57,369 nt of DNA, from the NCBI GenBank assembly GCA_903858595.1, contig CAIOJL010000004.1:1-57369 (forward strand). Reading direction: 5' to 3'. Under the pieces are notes generated by a model. It saw only the letters and a program-made list of their open reading frames with translations, did no database searches and was not told the DNA's origin. Positions within the stretch are counted from its first letter, which is position 1, and every line of letters starts with the position of its first letter. A program made the translations under genes and the position numbers. Shown piece after piece: positions 17,052 to 27,200 of the stretch. Source of the stretch: an uncultured Spartobacteria bacterium. Lineage in GTDB: Bacteria; Verrucomicrobiota; Verrucomicrobiia; Chthoniobacterales; UBA6821.

Positions 17052-17683
17052 GATACGATGGCTGTGGCTCTTAGCAGGGTGATGTGGGGAGGCTTTAGGT
17101 AGATTGGCACGGGAGTTCTCGAGACAAGGAAAAAGGGATCGTTCTTTTCCGCAAGAATTGCAAGTCGCACGGCACTTGGAGTGGCAATCACCAGGCTCTC
17201 GATTTCCGGCAAGCCTGCCGACCCGAGCACGGGCAGATCGATATACGAGCTCAGATGACTCAGCGTCTCGGCGGGAGAAAGCAGCTGGGGTTTCTCGACG
17301 AATACCCCTTGTTGAACCCGGGCTATCCAGTAATGGCCTCCCCGTGCATCTCCGACAGCCCAGAAGCCCTCATCCTGCTCATGCAACGCCAAGGGCGATG
17401 GGATGGCATGGAGCGGGAGATGCCGCGCGGTGGCGAATCCCCTAGCGGCTGCAATTCCTGTACGCAGGCCATTATACGATCCGGGACCGAGTCCCACGCA
17501 AATGGCATCAGGAAGACCGCATCTCTCCACGGCATCACGTAGTCCCTCGAAGAGAACCGCGGAGTCGGATCGCGCATGGGGAGTCTGCTTTTCAAGGAGA
17601 ACCTCCGGCATACCTCCTGTGAAGGAAACGAAGGCAACCGAGGCGACCGGTGAGGAGGAGTCGAGGGAAAGGATCTTCATCAT
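17048..17683 (-). CDS. tsaB: tRNA threonylcarbamoyladenosine biosynthesis protein TsaB
   Basis: Cytosolic ASKHA-fold protein of 211 residues that partners TsaD and TsaE in making t6A37 on ANN-decoding tRNAs. Family features are the N-terminal ILSLDSSSPVASVA, the LGPGSYNGLRTGIAAARGFA stretch near residue 65 and DARGGHYW. The start is ATG 17683 (a second ATG follows). It begins four bases after the tsaE stop and overlaps mrdA by four bases, showing tight co-translation. Confidence 0.92.
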   Translation of the reverse strand: MMKILSLDSSSPVASVAFVSFTGGMPEVLLEKQTPHARSDSAVLFEGLRDAVERCGLPDAICVGLGPGSYNGLRTGIAAARGFATARHLPLHAIPSPLALHEQDEGFWAVGDARGGHYWIARVQQGVFVEKPQLLSPAETLSHLSSYIDLPVLGSAGLPEIESLVIATPSAVRLAILAEKNDPFFLVSRTPVPIYLKPPHITLLRATAIVS

Positions 17684-17687
17684 TATT

Positions 17688-18143
17688 TCAGAGGACTTCC
17701 CAGCGGAACGTGCGGATCTCTTCCGTACCCTCGAGCTGTGGCTCGATCCGGATTCTCAGCGTCCCGGGAGGGAGGATGGAGGCAAACTTGTCTCCCCATT
17801 CGATGAACATCAGCCCGTCATGATAGTAATCCTCGAGTCCAAGAGCTAGCGCCTCGGATTTGGATTCCAACCTGTACCAGTCCGAGTGATGCAGGCGGTT
17901 GTCTCCGGAACCATAGCTCTGAAGCAGAGTGAAGGTCGGGCTGGTGACATCCTCCACGATGCCCATGGCGAGGGCCGTGGCTTTGACAAAGTAGGTCTTT
18001 CCGGCACCAAGCGGCCCCTCCAGACTGACCACACCCGACTTCAGCATCAGGGGCAGGAGTTCTGCGGCAATAGACGCCGTTTCCTGAATGCTCCGGGCAG
18101 TATGCTCTCCCAGCTGATGTGTGACGGTATTGTCGGTTGCCAT
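17688..18143 (-). CDS. tsaE: tRNA threonylcarbamoyladenosine biosynthesis ATPase TsaE
   Basis: Small P-loop ATPase of 151 residues that drives the TsaBD complex in t6A synthesis. The Walker A motif GPLGAGKT is at about 42-49, the SPTF motif follows in [13 protein letters not shown], then HSDWYRLES and FIEWGDKF, all family hallmarks. Start ATG 18143. First gene of the tsaE-tsaB-mrdA operon, divergent from pgi, whose start is 90 bases away. Confidence 0.93.
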   Translation of the reverse strand: MATDNTVTHQLGEHTARSIQETASIAAELLPLMLKSGVVSLEGPLGAGKTYFVKATALAMGIVEDVTSPTFTLLQSYGSGDNRLHHSDWYRLESKSEALALGLEDYYHDGLMFIEWGDKFASILPPGTLRIRIEPQLEGTEEIRTFRWEVL

Positions 18144-18232
18144 TTTTGAGGCATTCTAGTTGGGTTACGGAGTCTAGCAATCTTACTGGAATAATCCTTC
18201 ATCATTCATCACTTATTACTCATCCTTTCCCC

Positions 18233-19855
18233 ATGATAAATCCGACCCAACTCCCTGCCTGGAAGGCACTCGAAGCCAATCGCGACCTAATCGCCCAGAC
18301 CACGCTCAAGGATCTCTTTGCAACCGATCCGACCCGTGGCGAACGCTTTACCGCCGAAGCTTGCGGCCTCTACCTTGACTACTCGAAGAACCGAGTCAAC
18401 GACGAGACCCTCAAGGACCTGGTGCAACTTGCCAAGGAAGTCGGACTGGAGGAACACCGCGACAAGATGTTCGCCGGTGAGAAAATCAATATTACCGAGG
18501 ACCGTGCCGTTCTCCACGTTGCCCTCCGGGCGCCGAAGACGGCGGTGATCAAGATAGACGGGGTCGATGTCGTCCCCGAGGTGCACAAGGTCCTCGAGGC
18601 GATGGGTTCCTTTGCCAACCGTATCCGCTCCGGTGAGTGGAAGGGCCACACCGGCAAGCGCATCAAGAATGTGATCAATATCGGCATCGGCGGCTCCGAC
18701 CTGGGACCTGTCATGGCATACGAGGCACTCAAGTCCTACAGCGACCGCGATATGACCTTCCGCTTTGTCTCCAATGTCGACGGTACCGACTTCGTCGAGG
18801 CCGTGCGTGATCTCGATCCCGCCGAGACCCTCTTCATTGTCTCCTCGAAGACTTTCACCACGCTCGAGACCATGACGAACGCCAACAGCGCCCGCGAGTG
18901 GTCGCTTGCTGGCTTTGGCAATGATGTTACTGCCGTTGCGAAACACTTCGTTGCAGTCTCCACCAACGCCGCAAAGGTCTCCGAGTTCGGCATCGACACT
19001 GCGAACATGTTCGGCTTTTGGGATTGGGTCGGCGGCCGCTACTCGATGGATTCCGCGATAGGTCTCTCCACGATGATCGCCATCGGTCCGAAGAACTTCT
19101 CCGATCTCCTCGCCGGATTCCACGCGATGGACGAGCACTTCCGTACGGCCCCACTCGACAAGAATCTCCCCGTCCTTCTCGGTCTCCTTATCGTCTGGTA
19201 CAGCGACTTCTTCGGTGCCCAGAGCATTGCCGTGCTTCCCTACGAGCAATACCTGAAGCGCTTTCCGGCCTACCTCCAGCAGCTTACCATGGAGAGCAAT
19301 GGCAAATCGGTTCGTCTTGACGGCACTCATATCACCTTCGATACCGGTCCGATCTACTGGGGCGAGCCCGGCACGAACGGCCAACACTCCTTCTACCAGC
19401 TCATCCACCAGGGAACGCGCCTCATTCCTTGTGATTTTATCGGGTTCAACAAGGCGATCAACGAGCTGGGTCACCACCACAATTATCTCATCTCGAATAT
19501 CTTCGCGCAGGCCGAGGCGCTCGCCTTCGGCAAGACGTCCGAGCAGGTGAAGGCTGAGGGGACGCCCGACTGGCTGAATCCCCACCGCGTCTTCGAAGGG
19601 AACCGTCCGTCGAATGTCATCATGGCCGACAAGCTCGACCCTCGTACCCTCGGCGTTCTGGTCGCTCTCTACGAGCACAGCGTCTTCACGCAGGGAGCCG
19701 TCTGGGGGATCAACTCCTTCGACCAGTGGGGTGTTGAACTCGGCAAGCAGCTTGCCCAGCACATCATTCCCGAACTGGAGTCGCCGGCCGAGCCCGATCT
19801 TAAGCACGACAGCTCTACGAACGCTCTCATCCGCCACTACAGGGCAAAAAAGTAG
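18233..19855 (+). CDS. pgi: glucose-6-phosphate isomerase
   Basis: Cytosolic isomerase interconverting glucose 6-phosphate and fructose 6-phosphate, 540 residues from ATG 18233. This start gives the usual N-terminus ([11 protein letters not shown]) and avoids overlap with tsaE; the frame is open back to 18137 but that extension is not family-like. Signatures: [52 protein letters not shown], and near the C-terminus [11 protein letters not shown]. The active-site Glu, His and Lys regions are present. It precedes pgl by 20 bases, forming a pgi-pgl pair that joins glycolysis to the pentose-phosphate branch started by zwf. Confidence 0.96.
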   Translation: MINPTQLPAWKALEANRDLIAQTTLKDLFATDPTRGERFTAEACGLYLDYSKNRVNDETLKDLVQLAKEVGLEEHRDKMFAGEKINITEDRAVLHVALRAPKTAVIKIDGVDVVPEVHKVLEAMGSFANRIRSGEWKGHTGKRIKNVINIGIGGSDLGPVMAYEALKSYSDRDMTFRFVSNVDGTDFVEAVRDLDPAETLFIVSSKTFTTLETMTNANSAREWSLAGFGNDVTAVAKHFVAVSTNAAKVSEFGIDTANMFGFWDWVGGRYSMDSAIGLSTMIAIGPKNFSDLLAGFHAMDEHFRTAPLDKNLPVLLGLLIVWYSDFFGAQSIAVLPYEQYLKRFPAYLQQLTMESNGKSVRLDGTHITFDTGPIYWGEPGTNGQHSFYQLIHQGTRLIPCDFIGFNKAINELGHHHNYLISNIFAQAEALAFGKTSEQVKAEGTPDWLNPHRVFEGNRPSNVIMADKLDPRTLGVLVALYEHSVFTQGAVWGINSFDQWGVELGKQLAQHIIPELESPAEPDLKHDSSTNALIRHYRAKK

Positions 19856-19875
19856 GCCCACAACCAAATTAAGTC

Positions 19876-20577
19876 ATGGCTCTCACGATCGAGGTTCTTG
19901 CTGATGATGATGCGGTTGCCAAAGCGGCCGCCGGAGTGATCGCAGTCGCTGCACGTGAGGCGGTGGCTGCTCGTGGCGTCTTCACCCTAGCTGTGAGTGG
20001 AGGCAAGACTCCTTGGGCCATGCTGAGGGATCTCGCATCCGAGGAGGTGCCTTGGTCCCAGGTCCATGTCTTCCAGATTGACGAGCGTATCGCTCCCGAG
20101 GGGGATCCTGATCGGAATCTGACCCACCTGCATGAATCTCTCCTAGGTAATGCTCCTATCCCGAAGGAAAACATCCATGCCATGCCGGTGAATTCCGTTG
20201 ATCCCATGGAGGGAGCCAAAGAGTACGAGAAAGTCCTTCAGGAGATTTGCGGCTATCCCCCGATTCTCGACATGGCTCATCTTGGCCTTGGACCTGACGG
20301 TCACACCGCGTCGTTGACTCCGAACGATCCTGTCCTTGAGGTCACTGACCGCGATGTGGCGCTGACCGATCCGGCGAATCTCTATCAGAACCGCCGCCGG
20401 ATGACCCTGACCTACCCGATGATCAATCGCTCACGACGCATCATGTGGCTCGCCACGGGCGCAGCCAAGATCCCGATGATAGTGAAGCTCAAGGCAGCCG
20501 ACTCCTCAATTCCCGGAGGAAAGATCAGTCAGGCTAACGCGCTGCTACTAACGGACACCGCCGCAGCTGGTATTTAA
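19876..20577 (+). CDS. pgl: 6-phosphogluconolactonase
   Basis: Cytosolic hydrolase of 233 residues converting 6-phosphogluconolactone to 6-phosphogluconate, the step after Zwf. Family motifs are LAVSGGKTPWAMLRDLA (sugar-phosphate site), FQIDERIAPEGDPDRN and LGLGPDGHTASLTPND. Start ATG 19876, 20 bases after pgi. Its stop overlaps the stop of convergent gltA by four bases. With zwf, opcA and pgi the window holds most of the oxidative branch, but no gnd. Confidence 0.94.
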   Translation: MALTIEVLADDDAVAKAAAGVIAVAAREAVAARGVFTLAVSGGKTPWAMLRDLASEEVPWSQVHVFQIDERIAPEGDPDRNLTHLHESLLGNAPIPKENIHAMPVNSVDPMEGAKEYEKVLQEICGYPPILDMAHLGLGPDGHTASLTPNDPVLEVTDRDVALTDPANLYQNRRRMTLTYPMINRSRRIMWLATGAAKIPMIVKLKAADSSIPGGKISQANALLLTDTAAAGI

Positions 20578-21713
20578 TATTTTAAGGCCCGCTGATCCAA
20601 AGGCACGACGGTCTTGCCAACAGCAGGACCGACGTACTCGCTTAGCGGCCTGTAGAGACGGTTGTCGACGAGTTGCTCCAGGATGTGCGCCGTCCAACCC
20701 GAGGTGCGAGAGATCGCGAAGATCGGGGTGAACATATCGGTCGGAAGACCGAGCGAGTAGTAAACGGTGGCCGAGTAGAAATCGACATTGGCATTCAGTC
20801 CCTTGCGTTCCTTCATCAGCTCTGCGATGCGCTCGGACATGCGGATCCACTTCCCCTCGCCGAGTTGTTCGCAGAGCTGGACGGCCATGGATCGTAGGTG
20901 CGGGGCGCGCGGGTCGAGGGTCTTGTAGACGCGGTGACCGATGCCCATGACCTTCTTCTTGGTGGCGAGTGCCTCCTCGACCCAGCCGTCGACCTTGGTC
21001 TCGTCGCCAATCTCCTGAAGCATGTGAATGACTCCCTCGTTGGCACCGCCGTGGAGAGGTCCTTTGAGGGTTCCGATGGCGGAGGTGACGGCGGAGTAGA
21101 TATCGCTCAGCGTGGCGATCGTGACGCGGGCGGAGAAGGTCGAGGCGTTCATGCCGTGATCGGCATGGAGGACATAGGCAACGTCTAGGGTCATGGCGGC
21201 CTCGGCGGTGGGCTCAACGCCATTCAGGAGATAGAGGAAGTGGGCGGCCTCGCCGAGATCCTTGCGGACAGGGGGAAGATCCTGATCGAGACGGGCGCGG
21301 TGGTAATAGGCTGCAATCACGCCGATCTTGGCGGTGATGGAGACGGCACGGTGGCGATTGTTCGCCGGATCGATGTCACCGCTCGGGACCTTGTCGTAGA
21401 GACCCAGCATGGAAACGCCCGTGCGAATCACATCCATGGGGTTCGCATTCTTCGGGGCGGACTTGATGAAGTCGATGACACCCTGCGGGAGCTCGCGCTG
21501 CGATCCCAGTTCTTCGTGAAGAGCGTGGAGCTGTGCCTTGTTCGGGAGTTCACCTTGCCAGAGCAAGTAAACAACCTCCTCGTAGCTTACCTTGCCGGCC
21601 AGTTCGTCGATGTTGTAACCGGCGTAAATGAGGATGCCCTCTTCACCCCTAACGTCGCTGAGGGCTGTGGAGTTGGCGACGATACCTTCGAGTCCTTTGG
21701 CGATGACGGGCAT
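20574..21713 (-). CDS. gltA: citrate synthase
   Basis: TCA-cycle enzyme condensing oxaloacetate and acetyl-CoA, about 379 residues from ATG 21713. The catalytic residues sit in PLHGGANEGV (His), GIGHRVYKTLDPRA (His) and NVDFYSATVYYSLG (Asp). The frame continues upstream to 21959, but that extra 82-residue segment is Arg-rich, overlaps sucD and is out-of-frame sucD DNA, so the inner ATG was chosen. It lies 47 bases after sucD on the same strand, third gene of sucC-sucD-gltA. It is the shorter type-I-like form (around 380 residues) rather than the longer NADH-sensitive form. Confidence 0.95.
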   Translation of the reverse strand: MPVIAKGLEGIVANSTALSDVRGEEGILIYAGYNIDELAGKVSYEEVVYLLWQGELPNKAQLHALHEELGSQRELPQGVIDFIKSAPKNANPMDVIRTGVSMLGLYDKVPSGDIDPANNRHRAVSITAKIGVIAAYYHRARLDQDLPPVRKDLGEAAHFLYLLNGVEPTAEAAMTLDVAYVLHADHGMNASTFSARVTIATLSDIYSAVTSAIGTLKGPLHGGANEGVIHMLQEIGDETKVDGWVEEALATKKKVMGIGHRVYKTLDPRAPHLRSMAVQLCEQLGEGKWIRMSERIAELMKERKGLNANVDFYSATVYYSLGLPTDMFTPIFAISRTSGWTAHILEQLVDNRLYRPLSEYVGPAVGKTVVPLDQRALKY

Positions 21714-21760
21714 GGGAGTGGGCTTTTGAGAGGGTGGATGATTGAGTTGGAAAGTGACGT

Positions 21761-22657
21761 TTAGTGCTTCATCCGGCGGATGAGCGCGTCTGCCATATCG
21801 GAAGGAGTCTCGGCAATTTCGATGCCGGCCGCCCGGAGTGCGGCGATCTTGCCGGCTGCCGTTCCCTGACCACCGCTGACGATGGCTCCTGCATGACCCA
21901 TGCGTCTTCCCTCGGGAGCGGTCGCGCCCGCGATGAATCCGGCGATCGGTTTCTTGCAATGCTCGGTAGCCCAGGCGGCGGCTTCTTCTTCAGCGCTTCC
22001 ACCGATCTCGCCGATCATGATGATCGCCTCGGTCTCGGGGTCTTCGTTGAACATCTTCAGGATGTCGAGATGGGAGGTGCCGTTGATCGGATCTCCGCCG
22101 ATGCCGACGCAGGTGCTCTGGCCGTAGCCGCGGGTCGTGAGCTGCCAGACGGCCTCGTAAGTGAGGGTGCCTGAGCGGGAGACGACACCGACACTTCCTT
22201 TCTTATGGATGTAGCCGGGAGCGATACCGACACGGCAGCCTCCATGGGACTTGTCACCGGTACCTGGTGTCACGAGACCAGGGCAGTTCGGGCCGATGAG
22301 ACGGGTCTTGGAGCCCTTCATGGCCTCCTTCACCTTCATCATGTCGATGACGGGAATTCCTTCGGTGATACAGACAACGAGGTCAAGGCCTGCGGCAACA
22401 CCTTCCAGGATGGCGTCAGCTGCGAACGGAGGCGGCACAAAGATGGCGGAGACGGTCGCTCCTGTCTCACGGACGGCCTGCTCGACGGTATCGAAGATCG
22501 GCACCTGGTTCTCAAAAAGCTGCCCCCCCTTGCCTGGGGTGACGCCGGCCACAACTTTCGTGCCGTAGTCGAGACTGAGCTTGGCATGGCGTGCGCCGAA
22601 GCTGCCGGTGATACCCTGAATAAGAACCTTAGTGTCGGGAGTGACGAGAATAGACAT
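21761..22657 (-). CDS. sucD: succinyl-CoA synthetase subunit alpha
   Basis: Alpha subunit (298 residues) of the TCA enzyme that converts succinyl-CoA to succinate with ATP or GTP formation. The CoA-binding Rossmann part opens with [15 protein letters not shown]. The phosphorylated His is in [11 protein letters not shown], and [12 protein letters not shown] and [12 protein letters not shown] are conserved family stretches. Start ATG 22657, 42 bases after sucC. Cytosolic, forms a complex with SucC. Confidence 0.96.
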   Translation of the reverse strand: MSILVTPDTKVLIQGITGSFGARHAKLSLDYGTKVVAGVTPGKGGQLFENQVPIFDTVEQAVRETGATVSAIFVPPPFAADAILEGVAAGLDLVVCITEGIPVIDMMKVKEAMKGSKTRLIGPNCPGLVTPGTGDKSHGGCRVGIAPGYIHKKGSVGVVSRSGTLTYEAVWQLTTRGYGQSTCVGIGGDPINGTSHLDILKMFNEDPETEAIIMIGEIGGSAEEEAAAWATEHCKKPIAGFIAGATAPEGRRMGHAGAIVSGGQGTAAGKIAALRAAGIEIAETPSDMADALIRRMKH

Positions 22658-22699
22658 GGAGTGGGAGTGAAAAGTAAAGGTTTGCAGTTGACCCTGGGA

Positions 22700-23890
22700 T
22701 CAGGCGGCTGATTTTACGGCGGCGACGATCCTGTTCGCGGCGTCGAGGATGTTCTCGCCGCTTTCAAGCTTTAGGCCGCTCTCGGCAAGGGTCTTCTTGC
22801 CCGCCTCGACGTTGTTTCCCTCGAGTCGCACGACCAGCGGGATCGAGAGGCCGGTTTCCTTGGCTGCTTCGACGATACCGTTGGCGATGACATCGCAGTC
22901 CATGATGCCTCCGAAGATATTGACCAGGATTCCCTTCACGCGGGAATCCGCCAGGATGATACGGAAGGCCGAGGCGACCTGCTCACGGGTGGCGCCACCC
23001 CCGACATCGAGGAAGTTCGCGGGACTGCCGCCCGCATGCTGGATGATGTCCATGGTGGCCATGGCAAGACCCGCGCCATTGACTAGGCAGGCGATATTTC
23101 CATCGAGACCGATGTAGTTGAGGCTGTGCTTCGAGGCTTCGACTTCGCGCGGATCCTCCTCGGTGATATCGCGCATGGCGATGATCGAGGGCTGGCGGTA
23201 GAGGGCATTGTCGTCGAAGTTGAATTTCGCATCGAGGGCTATCAGGCGGCCATCGGTGGTGACGACAAGAGGGTTCACCTCGACCATCGAGCAGTCCCGC
23301 TCGATGAAGAGGCGGTAGAGATTAGTGAAGAGTTTTGAGGCCTGATTCATCAGCGGGCCGGTGAGTCCCAGTGAGGAGGCGATCAGACGAGTCTGGTAAG
23401 GCATGATCCCGAGGAAGGGATTGATGGAAAGACGGAGGATCTTCTCAGGGGTGTTCTCGGCGACCATCTCGATGTCCACACCTCCCTCGGTGCTGGCGAT
23501 CAAAACAGGAACCGACGTGGCGCGGTCGATAAGGATCGCGAAGTAGAGCTCACGGGCGATGTCTACGGCCTCACCGACAAAGATCTTGCCGACTTCCTTC
23601 CCCTCGGGGCCGGTCTGGTGGGTGACGAGAATCTGGCCGAGCATCTTCGAGGCAAAATCCTTGGCTTCCGCAGGGGTGTCGCAGAGATGGACGCCGCCCT
23701 TGAATCCGTTTTTGAACGTTCCCTTGCCGCGTCCTCCTGCATGGATCTGCGCCTTGATGACCAGCTTGCCTTGATTGAGTCCCGTCGCCACTGTCTCGGC
23801 CTCGTCGGGAGTATGGGCAACACTGCCCGGTTGGGTGGCGACGCCGAATTCGGCGAAGAGTTCTCGGGCTTGGAATTCGTGGATATTCAT
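22700..23890 (-). CDS. sucC: succinyl-CoA synthetase subunit beta
   Basis: Beta subunit (396 residues), with an ATP-grasp domain at the N-terminus and the ligase domain after about residue 245. The N-terminus [17 protein letters not shown] is typical, followed by [17 protein letters not shown] and [21 protein letters not shown] is the gripper of the CoA-ligase domain. Start ATG 23890. First gene of a sucC-sucD-gltA operon; a 323-base gene-free leader lies upstream. Confidence 0.96.
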   Translation of the reverse strand: MNIHEFQARELFAEFGVATQPGSVAHTPDEAETVATGLNQGKLVIKAQIHAGGRGKGTFKNGFKGGVHLCDTPAEAKDFASKMLGQILVTHQTGPEGKEVGKIFVGEAVDIARELYFAILIDRATSVPVLIASTEGGVDIEMVAENTPEKILRLSINPFLGIMPYQTRLIASSLGLTGPLMNQASKLFTNLYRLFIERDCSMVEVNPLVVTTDGRLIALDAKFNFDDNALYRQPSIIAMRDITEEDPREVEASKHSLNYIGLDGNIACLVNGAGLAMATMDIIQHAGGSPANFLDVGGGATREQVASAFRIILADSRVKGILVNIFGGIMDCDVIANGIVEAAKETGLSIPLVVRLEGNNVEAGKKTLAESGLKLESGENILDAANRIVAAVKSAA

Positions 23891-24213
23891 TTAAGGAAAA
23901 AAGATAAGCGTAACTCATACACAGGCATCGAACGGAGGGAAAGAACTCCCTTGTGAATGTGTGTAAAATCATACAGCGGGGTTGATACCCTCTCTCAGAG
24001 AGGGTGGAGATTTTGGCGAAGGGCGAAGAGGAAGACCGATGGCTACCTTCAGGCAACCAGAGCGATGACGACAATGCCATGCGCAGAAAGAAGCAGCTAG
24101 AGAGTCCGCTTAATGATGAGAGGTGATATGAGTTCCAGATTAACTAGATGATGTTTTAGAGGGCTTAACAGTCGAGAAGACAGTCCAAGATGACCACGCT
24201 CGGATTGCGAATG
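23891..24213 (-). other. gene-free stretch upstream of sucC with two hairpins
   Basis: No supported gene lies in these 323 bases between the end of the giant adhesin gene and sucC. A perfect inverted repeat ACCCTCTCT/AGAGAGGGT with a one-base centre lies at 23987-24005. A second hairpin at 24041-24058 (minus strand GGTTGCC-TGAA-GGTAGCC, two G-U pairs) lies 36 bases further upstream. Neither is followed by a T-run in the minus direction, so they do not look like simple terminators of the adhesin gene. They could shape the sucC leader. Promoter elements were not convincing. Confidence 0.35.
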
Positions 24214-27200
24214 CTAAAGTGAGGCCTGCACTGGTGCAGGGGAGATATCGGCGGCCTTGCGATGTTCGTCGTCATCGTCGGAACCGCCATCCCCTCCCCC
24301 GTAGCCCATGATATCAATCGAGAAAACCGAGGGAGTGGCATCATCTTGATTGCCCGAATTGCTCTTATCAGCTGTCTTGTCAGCCGCGCTATTAGCTGCC
24401 GCCGCAGCGGCACTAGCTCCAGCTGGGGCCGAAACAGGAGGTGCTGCCGGTGGAGGGGCCGCGGCTGGGGCTGCAGCTGGAGGAGCTCCCACGATGGCAC
24501 CGGATGCCGCGATATTATCGGCGTTCAGGATCTTAGTGGCCGCCAGATTCAGAGTTCCCGAGGAGCGGATACCCGCATCACCCGCATCAATGACGCCCGA
24601 TGGCGCAACGAGATCGACAGTCCCCACGGCGGCATCTTTGACTGTTGCGAGGACACCGATGCCGCCACCGGTTGCGAGACCGGAGAGATCCGTTTCCACA
24701 TTGCCGCTGGTGGGATTCACCAGCACGCGGGTCGGAGGTGCTGTGGCCACCGTCTTCGCGGAGGATCCTGCGGCGATGTTCCCCTTGTCTGACCACATCA
24801 TGATATCTCCACCGCGAAGTGTGAAGATACGGCCGATTCCTATGGAGACATCGTTGCGGGTGTAGACATCGATCGCGCCGCCATGCTGGGTGACGATACC
24901 CGGAGGAGTCAGCGTGCTGAGGGTCGGTGGGACAATCGAGGCCAGGGAGACCCCTCCTTCCGGGGCAATCATGAAAATCGAGCCTCCATTCTGGGTACGG
25001 ATACTTTGAGTCCTGAGATTGATGTCTCCGGCTCGGGGGGTGGATCCGAACATCTCGGCGATGGCATTCTCTCCAGCTGAGTAGGTTCCGTAGCCGGGAC
25101 TTCCGACCTTATTGTGATCCCTTCCCGCATCACGAAGAACAAGAGAGAACAAGACCAGAGAGAGGCGCGCCTTCTGATCATCCGTGATTAAGGATGACAA
25201 AATCCCGGAGAGAGATCCGGCCGAGGCAAGAGCGGTGGCCAGATCATCATCCCCTCCCTGCAGGACCTGTTTCGATAGTTCCTTATAGTAGTTGGATGCT
25301 TCGGGAAGCGTCTGCACCTTTTGAATCAACCCAGTGAAATTAAGGGAGGAGGCTGCATCGAGGGAGGAAGGGAGATTGACACCAGCCATTGTGATGATGT
25401 CAGCTCCGTTGAAACTCAGGGCCGGATTGCGGGCATTTCCGATACTCGTGATGCCGACGCCCGTTCCATCGGCATTATTGGGGCCGTTGCCGAGATCGAT
25501 CCCGCCACCGGAGACCACCTCCAGGGTTCCGGGGCCGCTAATCTGGATATCCCCGCTACCGGTAATTCTCGCCTTGTATTGGCTGAGTTGCTGGTCGCTG
25601 AATCCAGTCCCCGCGGCTTGGGCAACCCTTTGGTAGAGGGTTTGATCATTATAGGCAATGATCCCGGAGACCGCAGAAATAACGCTGACATCCGAAGGGG
25701 AGAGATTCTGGAGATAAAGTCCCACATCCTCGATAAATCCCCCCGAAGAGATCTGCGCGCGTTTGGGTGAGAAGAGAGTGATGCCGGTGAGATCCCCCGA
25801 TCGGGCCACGATCTGCAGAGGGTTTGGATCGTTTTTGTGAAGGAGACCGGCATCGTGGAGCTGCTGCTGGAATTGCAGACTGGCCGCATCCCCCGAATAG
25901 GATCCCGTCTCCTGGAAGGGAAGGCCGTTGAATGAGGAGACGGGGGCCGACGGCGAAGGCATGCTGGAGGGACTCGCATCGGAGAGGTTGATCGTCGAGG
26001 AGATGTAGAGTCCCGAAGTGCCGATCGAAGGGGAGCCCGCTCCGTCTGTGGAGAGTCCGATCACACTGCCTGCGGCATCGAGAACAATATTGCCTGAAGG
26101 CGACGTCGCCGCGGTATAGCTGCCCTGCAGGAGGATATCCCCACCGAAGCAAACCGCCTGCAGAGAGGCCGGTTGGAGGGCCGTCTGAGAGACCAACGCG
26201 TTGACGCTTCCCGTGTTCAATCGCAGCCACGGCTGATAGAAGGACGACTTGTAATTATCGCTGGGGAGGATCGGACTGACATCCCCCTGATACCAGTTCA
26301 GCAGGATCGGAGAGACCGGATATCCTGCATTGGCGGCATACTGCCGGAGAGTCACGGAACCGCCGAGAGAAGCCACCGAGACTGAGGAAGAAGCGTCGAG
26401 GGTCGAGAAAAAAGAGTTGTAGTTAAGTCCGTTGTTGAGTCCCTCGGGCATCAGGAAGACGTTCGCCGCCGGCCCAAGAAGGACATTCCCAGAGGCGGCA
26501 ACGTCAAACGAGCTCTTGCCGAGGAACAGGGTGGTTGGCAGGGCTGCCCGATCCGTGCTTATTGGGGCACCCGCAATGGCGGCCAGCGAGGGAGTCATGA
26601 AGGTGTCGCGCGAGGGGTTGGTGATAATGGAACCACCCGCCCGGAGACGTCCCTGCCCCCTCTCCACATAATAGACACCGGCATCGAGGTTCTTGCCGGC
26701 ACGGATTGTCATGTCACCTCCTCCTGTTTCCACCAATGTTTGGGATGAGGGGGAAACCGGAACGGAGACTGTCGATCCTTGCGTCACCACATAGTCCGCA
26801 ACGGAGAGATTGTTCGCGGCAGCGAGATCAGCAGGGATCACACCGAATGCATCGGCCACGGTTTGGAGCGTGTCGCCGGAAGCCACCGTGTAGCTATCAC
26901 CGTTGCCGTCGGGAATGCTCAATGTGGCCCCCTCGGAAGGTCTTATCATTCCGATCGTGATCCCGTTCATCGAAGCAAGGGTTGAAAGCGGCACTCCTGA
27001 TTGGCTTGCAACGACTCCCAACGAAGAGTCATTACCAAGGGAGAGGGTTGTTTTTCCAGCCATGCGGGCCTGGGTCGGGATCACGGAGTCGACATTGCAG
27101 ATGATGCCGCCGGCCTTCATCGTGATATTCCCGCCTCCAAGAGCACCGACACCCTCGAAAAAATTGCTGAAATCGACCCACCAGGCGGTGGAGGTGATTT

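Noticed and set aside
18287-19867. A 526-residue open frame on the strand opposite pgi
   Set aside because: It is the mirror of a high-GC coding frame: no family motifs, while pgi is unmistakable on the plus strand.
21714-21959. 82-residue N-terminal extension of citrate synthase
   Set aside because: Arg-rich and overlapping sucD; the family-like N-terminus begins at ATG 21713.
24225-24240. Perfect palindrome CCTGCACTGGTGCAGG considered as a terminator
   Set aside because: It lies within the last codons of the adhesin gene and no T-run follows.
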